DNA of 64,000 nt from Hyphomicrobiales bacterium. GTDB taxonomy: Bacteria; Pseudomonadota; Alphaproteobacteria; Rhizobiales; Rhizobiaceae. The position numbers and the translations under genes are program-made. Of this stretch, positions 52,138 to 61,391 are shown piece by piece (position 1 is the first letter of the stretch; each line of letters begins with the position of its first letter). The notes under the pieces were generated by a model that was not told the origin of the DNA, ran no database searches, and was given only the letters and a program-made list of their open reading frames with translations. Location: positions 23,838 to 87,837 of the forward strand of contig UCNE01000007.1 in assembly GCA_900473685.1 (NCBI GenBank), read 5' to 3'.

Positions 52138-53061
52138 TTACTCCGTACGAATGCGCGGATCAACGAGCCCGTAGGCAATGTCGACCAGGAGATTGACGCC
52201 GACGATCATCAGCGACAGGACGGTGATGACGGCCTGCAGGACAGGATAGTCGCGGCCCGAAACCGCGTCGAAGGCAAGCGTGCCCATGCCCGGCCAGTTG
52301 AAGACACGCTCAACGACGACGATGCCGCCGAGAAGGCCACCGAACTGCAGGCCGAAATAGGTGATGAGCGGAATGGCACAGTTGCGCAGTGCATGCTTGT
52401 AGAGCACCGTCGTTTCGCTGAGCCCCTTGGCGCGCGCCACCATGACATATTGCGATTTCAGGGTTTCCAGCATCGAGGTGCGCACCAGCCGGACATTGGT
52501 TGCCGTCAGGATGATGCCCATGGTCAACGCCGGCATGACGTAGCTTGCCCATCCCGACATGCCGCTTGCCGGCAACCAGCCAAGTGTCACCGCAAAAAGC
52601 AGCACCAGCATTGTGGCAAGCCAGAAATTCGGAAAGGAAAGGCCGACCAGCGAGAGGATGCGGATCGCCTGGTCAGCGGCCTTGCCCTTGGCCGTCGCCG
52701 CCTTGATGCCGAGCGGTATGGACAGCGCGATCGAAACGAACATCGAGATGAACGCGAGCAGCAGCGTGGCCGGCAGCGCATTGCCGATCAGGAGCGAGAC
52801 AGGGGTTCCTCCGGTAAAGCTGCGCCCGAAATCCAGCGTCACCATTCCCTTGAGGAAATTCAGATATTGCATGATGAACGGCTGATCGGTGCCCAGCGAC
52901 GCACGGATGCGCATCAGGTCCTCTTCCGTCATGCTGCCACCGCCCTGAAACATCATCAGAGCAGGATCGCCGGTCAGGCGGATGGCAAAAGAGACCACCA
53001 GCGTGATGGCAAAGACGACAAAGATCGCCTGCAGCAATCGTTTGATAAGGAAACCGGCCAC
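52138..53061 (-). CDS. peptide ABC transporter permease (DppB-like)
   Basis: A 307-residue inner-membrane permease with six predicted helices. The N-terminus FLIKRLLQAIFVVFAITLVV and the C-terminal FNWPGMGTLAFDAVSGRDYPVLQ are diagnostic of DppB/OppB. The start is a GTG at 53061 with AAGGA eight to ten bases upstream. A hairpin with T-tract lies between this gene and the upstream binding-protein gene. Confidence 0.94.
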   Translation of the reverse strand: MAGFLIKRLLQAIFVVFAITLVVSFAIRLTGDPALMMFQGGGSMTEEDLMRIRASLGTDQPFIMQYLNFLKGMVTLDFGRSFTGGTPVSLLIGNALPATLLLAFISMFVSIALSIPLGIKAATAKGKAADQAIRILSLVGLSFPNFWLATMLVLLFAVTLGWLPASGMSGWASYVMPALTMGIILTATNVRLVRTSMLETLKSQYVMVARAKGLSETTVLYKHALRNCAIPLITYFGLQFGGLLGGIVVVERVFNWPGMGTLAFDAVSGRDYPVLQAVITVLSLMIVGVNLLVDIAYGLVDPRIRTE

Positions 53062-53085
53062 GTTCGTGATCCTTGAAGGTAAGGG

Positions 53086-53115
53086 AAAACGTGCCGCCCG
53101 CTAGCCGGGCGGCAC
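53086..53115 (-). terminator. intercistronic terminator-like hairpin after the binding-protein gene
   Basis: Perfect 10-bp stem GTGCCGCCCG (53091-53100) / CGGGCGGCAC (53106-53115) with a five-base loop. On the minus strand it is followed by GTTTTCCC. It starts 14 bases after the binding-protein stop. Partial termination here would leave more binding protein than permease. Confidence 0.75.
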
Positions 53116-53128
53116 AGAGGTCTTCAGA

Positions 53129-54664
53129 TTACTCGACGGTGACGCCGGTCAGCTTCAGGCGGTTGTCCGAAGGAGCAACGAAGCCCTTCACCCGCTTGCT
53201 GATGCCGTAGATGGCGTTGCTGTTGTAGAGCGGCAGCTCCAGCGCGCGATCGGCGGCATAGCGGCCGACTTCCTTGAGAATCTTTTCCCGCTCCGCACGA
53301 TCCGTCAGCGGACGCTGCGATTCCAGCAGCTTGTCCAGTGTCTCGTCCTTGTCGTAAGGATTCCACTTTTCGCCGGAGTGATACATCGCATAGGCTGTGT
53401 TGTCGTAGTCGAACGTCCAGCCACCCCATTTCTGTTGGAACATCGCGCCGGTCTTGCCCTGCGGAATGATGTCGTTGATCAGAACATTGGTTTCGTAGGG
53501 CTTGATCGTCGCGGTGATACCGACCATCTGCAGGTAGCTGGCAACGACCTGCGCCACCTCGTTCATCGTCGAGTCATTGCCGCGGATATCGATCTGCAGG
53601 GGGGTGCCCGGCTTGATGCCGGCTTCCGCGAGAAGCGCCTTTGCGCCTTCCGGATCATAGGCAACAGCCTTCAGGTCCGCATCATAGCCGAAGGACAGCG
53701 CGCCCTGGAAGCTGACGATCTCGGAAGCCTGGCCAGCAAGAATGGACTGGACGATCGTTGCGCGATCGATGGCCATGATGATCGCTTTACGCACCTTCGG
53801 GTCGGCGGTAATGCCGTCGCGCGTGTTGAAGCGCAGCGCATCGACGGTCGGACCCGGAACGCTAACGACAGCAAGGTTCGCATCGCCCTCGATCACCGGA
53901 ATCATGCCGATCGGAATGGTTGGCGGGATCACCAGATCGACGCGGCCGGCCTGAAGCTCGGCAACGGCCGTCGCGGGTTCGGTGATGAAGCGATATTCCA
54001 GTTCGGAAAGCTTCGGCGCGCCGCCCCAGTAATCCGGGTTGGCAGCGAGTTTGATATCGACCTTGGGTGTATAGGACACGAACTTGAATGCGCCTGTGCC
54101 GACAGGATTAAGGTTGAAATTGTCCTCGCCCTTTTCCTGAATGTATTTCGGGGGAACGATCATTGCACCATAACCGGCAAGCTTGGTCAGCAGCACCGGA
54201 TCGGGCGTCTTCAGCTTCATATCGACGGTATAATCATCGATCACGTCAACGCTTTCGATGCTGGTATAGTTGGAGCGCTGCGGTCCCTTGGCACCCTCTT
54301 CGCCGAGCAGGCGTTCGAAGGTGAACTTCACGGCCTGGGCATTGAAGGCTTCGCCATCATGGAACTTGACGTTCTGGCGCAGCTTGAAGCGGATACGCTT
54401 GCCTTCGTCCAGCTCTTCCCAGGATTCAGCAAGACCCGGCACGAGCTTGAGATCGGGACCACGATAGGTCAGGCCGTCGAAGATGTTGGTCGAGACGGCA
54501 GCCCACTGCACCAGGAAGGTGTCGATCGGATCCCAGCTGCCGGGGTCCTGCGGGCTCGAAATCGTCATCTTGCCGGCAGCAAGAGCCGGGCCGGCATAAA
54601 AGGCTGTACCCGATAGGGCCAATGCCATGAAGGTGGTTGTCAGCCCCCGTTTGATTGTTTGCAT
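53129..54664 (-). CDS. peptide ABC transporter substrate-binding protein (family 5)
   Basis: A 511-residue periplasmic binding protein. It has a clear Sec signal peptide (cleavage after ALA near residue 29), then ISSPQDPGSWDPIDTF. The family 5 block LAESWEELDEGKRIRFKLRQNVKFHDGEAFNAQAVKFTFERLL is unmistakable. Such proteins bind di- or oligopeptides, glutathione or related ligands. AGAGGAA lies upstream of the ATG. It is encoded between the ATPase and permease genes of the same operon. Confidence 0.94.
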   Translation of the reverse strand: MQTIKRGLTTTFMALALSGTAFYAGPALAAGKMTISSPQDPGSWDPIDTFLVQWAAVSTNIFDGLTYRGPDLKLVPGLAESWEELDEGKRIRFKLRQNVKFHDGEAFNAQAVKFTFERLLGEEGAKGPQRSNYTSIESVDVIDDYTVDMKLKTPDPVLLTKLAGYGAMIVPPKYIQEKGEDNFNLNPVGTGAFKFVSYTPKVDIKLAANPDYWGGAPKLSELEYRFITEPATAVAELQAGRVDLVIPPTIPIGMIPVIEGDANLAVVSVPGPTVDALRFNTRDGITADPKVRKAIIMAIDRATIVQSILAGQASEIVSFQGALSFGYDADLKAVAYDPEGAKALLAEAGIKPGTPLQIDIRGNDSTMNEVAQVVASYLQMVGITATIKPYETNVLINDIIPQGKTGAMFQQKWGGWTFDYDNTAYAMYHSGEKWNPYDKDETLDKLLESQRPLTDRAEREKILKEVGRYAADRALELPLYNSNAIYGISKRVKGFVAPSDNRLKLTGVTVE

Positions 54665-54706
54665 ATCGCTGTTCCTCTTCTTTTGCTTGCAGTTTTTTCG
54701 CAGGTA

Positions 54707-56533
54707 TCAGGCCACCTTTGCGACGAAATGGCCTGGATCGATTTCCTCGTGAACGAGAATGGCTGGCTCATCGCCGACGCGGTGAACCGGATTGGGTATG
54801 TCGCCAGTGATCAGGGTGCGGTTGCGCTCCCGGTTGGGATCGGCGACGGGAACGGCCGAGAGAAGGCGGCGGGTATAATCGTGCTGCGGTGTCTCGAACA
54901 CTTGCTGGCGGCTGCCCATTTCCATGATCTGGCCAAGATAGAGCACCGCGACGCGATGGCTGATCTCCTCGACCACCGCCATGTCGTGACTGATGAAGAG
55001 ATAGGCGAGACCGCGCTCGGCTTGCAGATCCATGAACAGATTGATGATCTGCGCCTGGATCGACACGTCGAGCGCCGACAGCGCCTCGTCGGCGATGATC
55101 AGCTTGGGCTCGGAGGCCAGCGCACGCGCGATGCAGACGCGCTGGCGCTGTCCGCCGGAAAACTCGTGCGGATAACGATCCGCATGGGCCGATGTCAGAC
55201 CAACGCGCTCAAGCAGCTCGTCGACACGCCGGCGCACGGCCTTTGTGCCCAGGATCAGGCCATGTGTGTTGATCGGTTCGGCGATCGAGAAACCAACGGT
55301 CTTGCGCGGATCGAGCGAGGCGAAGGGGTCCTGGAAGATATACTGGACATCCTGGCGCAGACGAAAACGTTCGGCCTGCGACATCGATGAAAACGGCTTG
55401 CCGTTAAACGCGATATCGCCTGCCTTAGCAGTCTGCAGCTGCTGGATCGTCCGGCCAATAGTCGATTTTCCGGAACCGGATTCGCCCACAAGCGCCAGCG
55501 TCTCGCCCGGATAGATATCAAAGCCGACTTTGGATACCGCGCTGAGACGGTGGGTTACCTTGCCGAACAGGGACTTGCGGATATCGAAGCTGACAGACAG
55601 ATCCCTGACCGAAAGCAGCGGCTTTTCGTCATAGCGAGCGGTGTCCTGCACGCGCTCCTCGCCGACAATCACGGGCGCTCCATCGCGCAGCACCGTCACC
55701 GGCATGCGCTTGGGAAACGCTTCCCCGGCCATGCTGCCCAGACGCGGTACTGCCGCCAAAAGCGTGCGGGTATAAGGATGCTGCGGATTGGCGAATATCT
55801 CGCGAACCAGGCCTTCCTCGACCTTTTTGCCCTTCCACATGACGACGACATCGTCAGCCATCTCGGCGACGACACCCATGTCGTGCGTGATGAAGATCAT
55901 GCCCATGCCGAGTTCCTGCTGCAGGTCCCGCATGATGTGGAGGATCTGCGCCTGGATCGTCACGTCGAGCGCCGTTGTCGGTTCGTCGGCAATCAACAGC
56001 TTCGGCCGGCAGGCCAGCGCCATGGCAATCATCACACGCTGGCGCATGCCACCGGAAAGCTGGTGCGGGTAGCGCTTCAGAAGCTGCCCGGAATCCGGCA
56101 GGCGAACCATGTCCAGAAGCCGCCTCGCCTCTTCCATCGCGGCGGACTTGTTCATGGCTTCGTGCAGCAGAAGAACTTCGCAGATCTGCTCACCGATCGT
56201 GAAGACCGGGTTCAGCGACGTCATCGGCTCCTGGAAGATCATGGCGATCTCCTTGCCGCGAATGCGCCGCATCGCCTTCTGGGACGTTTGAAGCAGGTCC
56301 TTTTCTCCAAACAGGATTCGGCCTGTCGAGAATGTCGCACCCATCATGTCTGCAAGCCGCATGACTGCCAGAGACGTAACGGATTTACCGGAACCGGATT
56401 CACCGACGACGGCCACGGTCTTGCCGGGCGCGACGGAGAAGGACAGGTTTTCGACAACACGGTTGGCGCCAAAATTGACCGTCAGGTCTTCGACCGAAAT
56501 CAGCATTTTGCGATCAGTCATCGGCAGGGTCAT
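54707..56533 (-). CDS. peptide ABC transporter, fused double ATP-binding protein
   Basis: A 608-residue protein with two complete ABC cassettes, equivalent to a DppD-DppF fusion as in GsiA and YejF. Walker A motifs are GESGSGKSV and GESGSGKST; signatures are LSGGMRQR and FSGGQRQR; Walker B motifs continue as ADEPTTALD and ADEALSALD. In the second cassette, Ala follows the Walker B Glu (DEA instead of DEP), common in this group. ATG 56533 has GGAGG upstream; the frame is open further but without support. It is the first gene of the operon. Confidence 0.94.
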   Translation of the reverse strand: MTLPMTDRKMLISVEDLTVNFGANRVVENLSFSVAPGKTVAVVGESGSGKSVTSLAVMRLADMMGATFSTGRILFGEKDLLQTSQKAMRRIRGKEIAMIFQEPMTSLNPVFTIGEQICEVLLLHEAMNKSAAMEEARRLLDMVRLPDSGQLLKRYPHQLSGGMRQRVMIAMALACRPKLLIADEPTTALDVTIQAQILHIMRDLQQELGMGMIFITHDMGVVAEMADDVVVMWKGKKVEEGLVREIFANPQHPYTRTLLAAVPRLGSMAGEAFPKRMPVTVLRDGAPVIVGEERVQDTARYDEKPLLSVRDLSVSFDIRKSLFGKVTHRLSAVSKVGFDIYPGETLALVGESGSGKSTIGRTIQQLQTAKAGDIAFNGKPFSSMSQAERFRLRQDVQYIFQDPFASLDPRKTVGFSIAEPINTHGLILGTKAVRRRVDELLERVGLTSAHADRYPHEFSGGQRQRVCIARALASEPKLIIADEALSALDVSIQAQIINLFMDLQAERGLAYLFISHDMAVVEEISHRVAVLYLGQIMEMGSRQQVFETPQHDYTRRLLSAVPVADPNRERNRTLITGDIPNPVHRVGDEPAILVHEEIDPGHFVAKVA

Positions 56534-57041
56534 GTCAGGGCCTCCGGCTACGCTTGCGCCATTGGGGTAAATGAAGCGGCAGGCTGCCGTGGTGAAACAC
56601 GCAGGATGACAGCACCGGCGGGCTGGAAAGAACCAACACCCGAAATACCCTCCTCCAAGACGTCGGTGAACGCTACTGAATGTGAACAATCATGTCCAGA
56701 GTGTTGAGCAATAAATACATATCGCCCTACAGTTTGAGCACCAATGTTGATTAATCGAAACTTTCGTTTGGCGCACCGGCTCTAGCCGAAGGAATGGACA
56801 GGACGAAGAGGCCACCCGCGCGGTAGCGCGGCTGGCGACGGCACGCGTAAAGCCCGTCGAATGTCTCTGAAAATGTAAATCGCCGGCCGCACTACGGAAG
56901 AGATGGACACTGCCACGCCCCCGCAAGCTGGATATTTCCACTGAACGGGAACCGCCGATTAAGGCACACGGCATCCCTCACGCCGGAAGACTGCGCTTCG
57001 CCGCGTTATCGACCTTGAAATAATCAACCGGAAGCAAAAGC
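56534..57041. other. 508-base intergenic region upstream of the peptide transport operon
   Basis: I see no supported gene. A CGAAACTTTCG palindrome (56756-56766) lies about 220 bases upstream of the ABC operon and may be a regulator site. The operon promoter should be in the AT-rich stretch around 56700-56770. Confidence 0.55.
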
Positions 57042-58214
57042 TCAGGCGACCGACAGTTCCTGCTCAACCAGCGTCGTCCAGAACGCAACACCGGGTCCGA
57101 TCGCCTCATCATTGAAATCATAGGCGGTGTTATGATGCAGGGCACCGTCGACCGCTGGACCGTTGCCGAGCCAGACATAACAGCCTGGAGCTTCACCGGC
57201 GAAATAGGCGAAATCGTCACCCGCCGTCGATGGTGGAAAGACGGTTTTGAGTTTATCGCCGAAGACGATACTAGCCGCTTTTAAGGCGCGCGCCGTCGCA
57301 TCCGCATCGTTGATGACAGGCGGGATGCGGCGCTCGAAACCATAATCAGCCGCAATGCCGTACATCGCTGCAGTACCGCTCGCCAGACGGCCTATTTCGG
57401 TTTCCAGTTGATCGCGCACCTCGGGCGAATAGGCCCGCGCAGTCCCGCCGATCTCGACGATATCAGGAATGACATTGAGCGCCTGCGGATTGCCCGCCTG
57501 CACCGAACAGGCGCTGACCACGGCTGGCTGCAACGGATCGACGACCCGGCCCACAATCGTCTGGAGAGAAGCAAGAAAGGTCGCCGCAGCGGTGATCGGG
57601 TCCTTGCCCAGATGCGGCTTGGCGCCATGCGTGCCGGTGCCGCGGAACGTCACGCGCCAGCTGTCGGAAGAGGCCAGTTGCGGCCCGGCAACCACGGCCA
57701 TTTCATTGGTATCGAGACCGGGCATGTTGTGCAGGCCATAAACAGCGTCGCAGGGAAACTGCTTGAACAGTCCGTCCTCGACCATGCGCCGGGCGCCGCC
57801 ACGGCCCTCTTCCGCCGGCTGGAAGATGAAATGCACGGTGCCGGAAAAATTGCGGGTCTCGGCCAGATAGCGTGCCGCGCCCAACAGCAGGGCCGTGTGG
57901 CCGTCATGGCCACAGGCGTGCATCTTGCCACTGACAGTGGATTTGTAGGAACGCTCCGCCGTTTCCGGCATTGCCAGCGCATCCATATCGGCACGAAGAC
58001 CGATGCTGCGGGTACCATTGCCGATCTGCAGCGTCCCAACCACGCCCGTGCCGCCCAGTCCGCGTGTCACGGCGATCCCGGCCTTCTCCAGCAGATCGGC
58101 GACGATGGCACTGGTGCGCTCTTCTTCGAAACCAAGCTCGGGATGCGCGTGCAGATCGCGGCGCAGCGCAGTGAGGAAAGGCAGGTCGGCAGTCAGGATT
58201 TCGGGCAGGCGCAT
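57042..58214 (-). CDS. M20-family amidohydrolase (hippurate hydrolase-like)
   Basis: A 390-residue metal-dependent amidohydrolase. Motifs: RRDLHAHPELGFEE, GLRADMDALAM, the metal site MHACGHDGHTALLLGAA, and IFQPAEEGRGGARRMVEDGLF with the catalytic Glu pair. The dimerisation lid and C-terminal STAGDDFAYFAGEAPGCYVWLG follow. It removes acyl or aminoacyl groups from N-acyl amino acids or similar. ATG 58214 gives a family-typical length. It lies upstream of, and in the same direction as, the peptide ABC operon, separated by 508 bases, so a common substrate is plausible. Confidence 0.93.
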   Translation of the reverse strand: MRLPEILTADLPFLTALRRDLHAHPELGFEEERTSAIVADLLEKAGIAVTRGLGGTGVVGTLQIGNGTRSIGLRADMDALAMPETAERSYKSTVSGKMHACGHDGHTALLLGAARYLAETRNFSGTVHFIFQPAEEGRGGARRMVEDGLFKQFPCDAVYGLHNMPGLDTNEMAVVAGPQLASSDSWRVTFRGTGTHGAKPHLGKDPITAAATFLASLQTIVGRVVDPLQPAVVSACSVQAGNPQALNVIPDIVEIGGTARAYSPEVRDQLETEIGRLASGTAAMYGIAADYGFERRIPPVINDADATARALKAASIVFGDKLKTVFPPSTAGDDFAYFAGEAPGCYVWLGNGPAVDGALHHNTAYDFNDEAIGPGVAFWTTLVEQELSVA

Positions 58215-58352
58215 CGGCAGGCAATTCCTTGGATCGTGGGGTGGTCCACTGTTGTGGGGGTCGACAGACTTCCCCTTGACGTTCTTCCGGTATAGAGCAA
58301 AACCACAGAAAACCGAACACCTCCCTCGCAGTTTGACTTGAAGGAAGACGCC

Positions 58353-59048
58353 ATGCAGCCGCATGACTTCTGGCAGGAAATCCATCCCGCAAACACGTTC
58401 GATCCAGACAAGACCCACCGGGATTTTTATCCGGCGGCCCTGGCGGATGGACGTCAGATCCGGTTGCCAATCCGGCCTCTGTCCGATGGAGCCCATGCGC
58501 TGGCGTCGCTGATCGTCAACCAGGCGAGCTTTGCCGTGCAGGACACGTTGGCCGCCCAGCTTGCCGAAAAGCTCCGGCCATTCCAGCCCGACGTCATCAT
58601 CGGTCTGCCGACGCTTGGCCTGACGCTTGCCAGCGCGGTAGCACGGGCACTCGGCCACAGCCGTTATGTTCCGCTCGGGACCTCGCCCAAATTCTGGTAC
58701 CAGGCCGATCTGTCGGTGCCGATGTCGTCGATCACCACGCCAGACCAGACAAAACGGCTCTATATCGATCCGCGCATGCTGCCGCTTCTGGAAAACCGCC
58801 GCGTTGTTCTTATCGACGACGTCATTTCCAGCGGCACATCCATCGTCGCCGGCCTCTCCCTCCTTGCAATCGCCGGCATCGAACCGGTGGCCATCGGTGC
58901 GGCCATGCTGCAATCACGCCGGTGGGTCGACCGGCTGACCGCTTTGGACAGCCGTTGGCCGGAAAAGACCGCCGGGGTTTTCGCCACGCCGCTGTTGTCG
59001 AAGACGCCGGATAGAAGCTGGAGTGCTGACGGCAGTGCTGCGGCATGA
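58353..59048 (+). CDS. phosphoribosyltransferase-family protein
   Basis: A 231-residue type I phosphoribosyltransferase. The PRPP-binding loop is RRVVLIDDVISSGTSI (about residues 148-163), preceded by an IGLPTLGLTLASAVARALGH helix. The hood region YVPLGTSPKFWY is not typical of a named enzyme, so the base substrate is unknown; purine or orotate types are possible. AAGGAAG lies seven bases before the ATG. It is divergent from the amidohydrolase gene. Confidence 0.85.
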   Translation: MQPHDFWQEIHPANTFDPDKTHRDFYPAALADGRQIRLPIRPLSDGAHALASLIVNQASFAVQDTLAAQLAEKLRPFQPDVIIGLPTLGLTLASAVARALGHSRYVPLGTSPKFWYQADLSVPMSSITTPDQTKRLYIDPRMLPLLENRRVVLIDDVISSGTSIVAGLSLLAIAGIEPVAIGAAMLQSRRWVDRLTALDSRWPEKTAGVFATPLLSKTPDRSWSADGSAAA

Positions 59049-59412
59049 TCCGGGTTTAACCAGCTCAAAAACACCAGACGGCGTGTGAGAATAAATTCAC
59101 CTCCCCGAAAGTTGTGAAGATCACGGATGGGATGATGGTTGTCGGCACTATTGTGTTAGGCTGAACGGGAAGAATTCGGAACGATCATCAACGGTGGTGA
59201 TTCGGGTCTGAGCGAGGCTGCGCGATCGCCGGCGCATCCTTCGGCAAGGATCCATGATCCGTCGGTCCCGCCCAGATAGGGTGGCCCTCTTCGTTGTCAG
59301 ATTCTGAGCAGTAACAATTATTTGAAGGAACTTTCGAGAGCAAGGAACGTTCATCTCGTTGAGCGAGCCGTTAGGCAGCGATCCCGTCTCAACGAACCGG
59401 CCGCGGGAGAGC
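59049..59412 (+). other. 364-base intergenic region upstream of prkA
   Basis: No supported gene. It includes the EcfG-type promoter at 59327-59351 and a possible 3' region of the phosphoribosyltransferase gene, in which I see no clear terminator. Confidence 0.55.
59327..59351 (+). promoter_or_regulatory. EcfG/RpoE2 general-stress promoter for prkA-yeaH-spoVR
   Basis: GGAAC (59327-59331), a spacer of exactly 16 bases, and CGTT (59348-59351), the known consensus of the alphaproteobacterial general-stress sigma factor. It lies about 60 bases upstream of the prkA start, leaving a 5' leader of roughly 55 bases. Confidence 0.72.
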
Positions 59413-61365
59413 ATGATGCAGAACACCCAGTCCGATGTCTTCGATCTCTTTTCGGAGATTTATACCAGCACCGCGCAGGAGGAGATCAGTCTCCAGGAAT
59501 ATCTGCTCGCGTGCCGCGACGACAAAAGCATGTACGCCACCGCGCAGGAGCGCATGGTCGCCGCCATTGGAGAGCCCAACTTCATTGAAACCAGCGCCGA
59601 CGAACGCCTCGGCCGCATTTTCTCCAATCGAACCATCAAGATCTATCCAACATTCGCCGATTTTTATGGAATGGAAGACACGATCGAGCGGATCGTCGGT
59701 TATTTCCGCTATGCCGCGCAGGGCCTGGAAGAGCGCAAGCAGATCCTCTACCTGCTTGGCCCTGTCGGTGGCGGCAAATCCTCGCTGGCCGAAAGGCTGA
59801 AGAAACTGATGGAGCAGCGGCCGATCTACACATTGATGGTCGGCGGCCAGATCAGCCCGGTGTTCGAATCGCCCCTCGGCCTCTTTCATCCCGAAAAGAT
59901 GGCCGACCTCCTGGAAGACAAATATGGTATCGCCAGACGCCGCCTGACCGGAATGATTTCGCCCTGGGCGACCAAACGGCTCGATGAGGTGGGTGGCGAC
60001 ATCTCCAAATTCAGCGTCGTCAAGCTGATGCCATCGCGCCTGCGCCAGATCGGCATCGCCAAGACCGAACCCGGTGATGAAAACAACCAGGACGTCTCTT
60101 CGCTGGTCGGCAAGGTCGATATCCGCCAGCTCGAAAATTTCAGCCAGGCCGACCCCGACGCCTATTCCTACAGCGGCGGCTTGAACCGGACGACACAGGG
60201 CCTGCTCGAATTCGTCGAAATGTTCAAGGCACCGATCAAGGTGCTGCATCCGCTGCTGACGGCGACGCAGGAAGGCAATTACAACGGCACGGAAAATTTC
60301 GGCGCCTTCCCCTATCAGGGCATCGTCGTTGCCCATTCGAACGAGTCCGAATGGCTGCAGTTCAAGAACAACCGCAACAACGAAGCCTTCCTCGACCGTA
60401 TCCTGGTGGTCAAGGTGCCCTATTGCCTGCGGGTGACCGAAGAGCGGCAGATCTACGACAAGCTGCTGCGCGAAAGCGAGCTTGCCAAGAACCCCTGCGC
60501 GCCGGAAGTCTTGGAAAGCCTCAGCCGCTTTACCGTTTCAACGCGGCTTACCCCGCATGAAAACTCACCGCTTTATACCAAGATGCGGGTCTATGACGGC
60601 GAGAACCTGAAGGACGTCGATCCCAAGGCAAAATCGGTGCAGGAATATCGCGATGCTGCCGGTTTCGATGAGGGCATGAACGGCGTTAGTACCCGCTTCG
60701 CCTTCAAGGTCCTGTCGGAGACCTTCAACTACGACAGCAAGGAGATCGCTGCTGATCCGGTGCATCTGATGTATGTGATCGAACAGGCGATCAAGCGCGA
60801 GCAGTTCCCGAAGGAAACCGAGGCGGCCTATCTCGACTTCATCAAGTCGGAACTGGCCACGCGTTATGCCGAATTCATCGGCCATGAAATCCAGAAGGCC
60901 TATCTCGAATCCTACAGCGAATACGGCCAGAACCTGTTCGACCGCTATATCGCCTATGCCGACGCCTGGCTTGAGGACCAGGATTTCAAGGATCCCGACA
61001 CGGGGCAGATACTCAACCGGACAATCCTCGACAATGAATTGTCGCAGATCGAAAAACCGGCCGGCATCGCCAATCCGAAGGATTTCCGCAATGAGGTTGT
61101 CAAGTTCACCTTGCGGGCCCGCGCCAAGAACAATGGCCGCAATCCGTCCTGGATGAGTTATGAGAAGCTGCGTGAAGTGATCGAAAAGAAGATGTTCGGT
61201 CAGGTGGAAGATTTGTTGCCGGTCATCAGCTTCGGCTCCAAGAAGGACAGCGCCAGCGAAAAGCAGCATGCCGAATTCGTCCATCGCATGATCGAGCGGG
61301 GCTATACCGAGCGGCAGGTGCGCAGGCTGGTGGAATGGTACATGCGCGTCAACAAAGCGGGGTGA
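59413..61365 (+). CDS. prkA: PrkA serine protein kinase / AAA+ protein
   Basis: A 650-residue PrkA (YeaG) protein. The N-terminal AAA domain has the P-loop LLGPVGGGKSS near residue 115. The C-terminal PrkA-specific domain follows, with the conserved GGLNRTTQGLLEFVEMFKAPIKVLHPLLTATQEG segment. PrkA homologues are implicated in stationary-phase and nitrogen-stress responses in enterobacteria and in sporulation in Bacillus. Two adjacent ATGs (59413, 59416) follow GGGAGAGC; the frame also opens earlier without support. It heads a three-gene cluster with yeaH and spoVR, a widely conserved association, here with a general-stress promoter upstream. Confidence 0.94.
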   Translation: MMQNTQSDVFDLFSEIYTSTAQEEISLQEYLLACRDDKSMYATAQERMVAAIGEPNFIETSADERLGRIFSNRTIKIYPTFADFYGMEDTIERIVGYFRYAAQGLEERKQILYLLGPVGGGKSSLAERLKKLMEQRPIYTLMVGGQISPVFESPLGLFHPEKMADLLEDKYGIARRRLTGMISPWATKRLDEVGGDISKFSVVKLMPSRLRQIGIAKTEPGDENNQDVSSLVGKVDIRQLENFSQADPDAYSYSGGLNRTTQGLLEFVEMFKAPIKVLHPLLTATQEGNYNGTENFGAFPYQGIVVAHSNESEWLQFKNNRNNEAFLDRILVVKVPYCLRVTEERQIYDKLLRESELAKNPCAPEVLESLSRFTVSTRLTPHENSPLYTKMRVYDGENLKDVDPKAKSVQEYRDAAGFDEGMNGVSTRFAFKVLSETFNYDSKEIAADPVHLMYVIEQAIKREQFPKETEAAYLDFIKSELATRYAEFIGHEIQKAYLESYSEYGQNLFDRYIAYADAWLEDQDFKDPDTGQILNRTILDNELSQIEKPAGIANPKDFRNEVVKFTLRARAKNNGRNPSWMSYEKLREVIEKKMFGQVEDLLPVISFGSKKDSASEKQHAEFVHRMIERGYTERQVRRLVEWYMRVNKAG

Positions 61366-61391
61366 AACATATCGATGTCTGGGGGTAGCCA

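Noticed and set aside
53378..54616. 412-codon plus-strand frame inside the peptide-binding protein gene
   Set aside because: Antisense shadow of a clear family 5 binding protein.
55550..56707. 385-codon plus-strand frame opposite the double ATPase gene
   Set aside because: Histidine- and arginine-rich antisense shadow without motifs.
56690..56974. Possible 94-residue minus-strand gene in the gap before the peptide operon
   Set aside because: Cysteine- and serine-rich translation without a domain or good ribosome binding site, lying over the likely promoter region.
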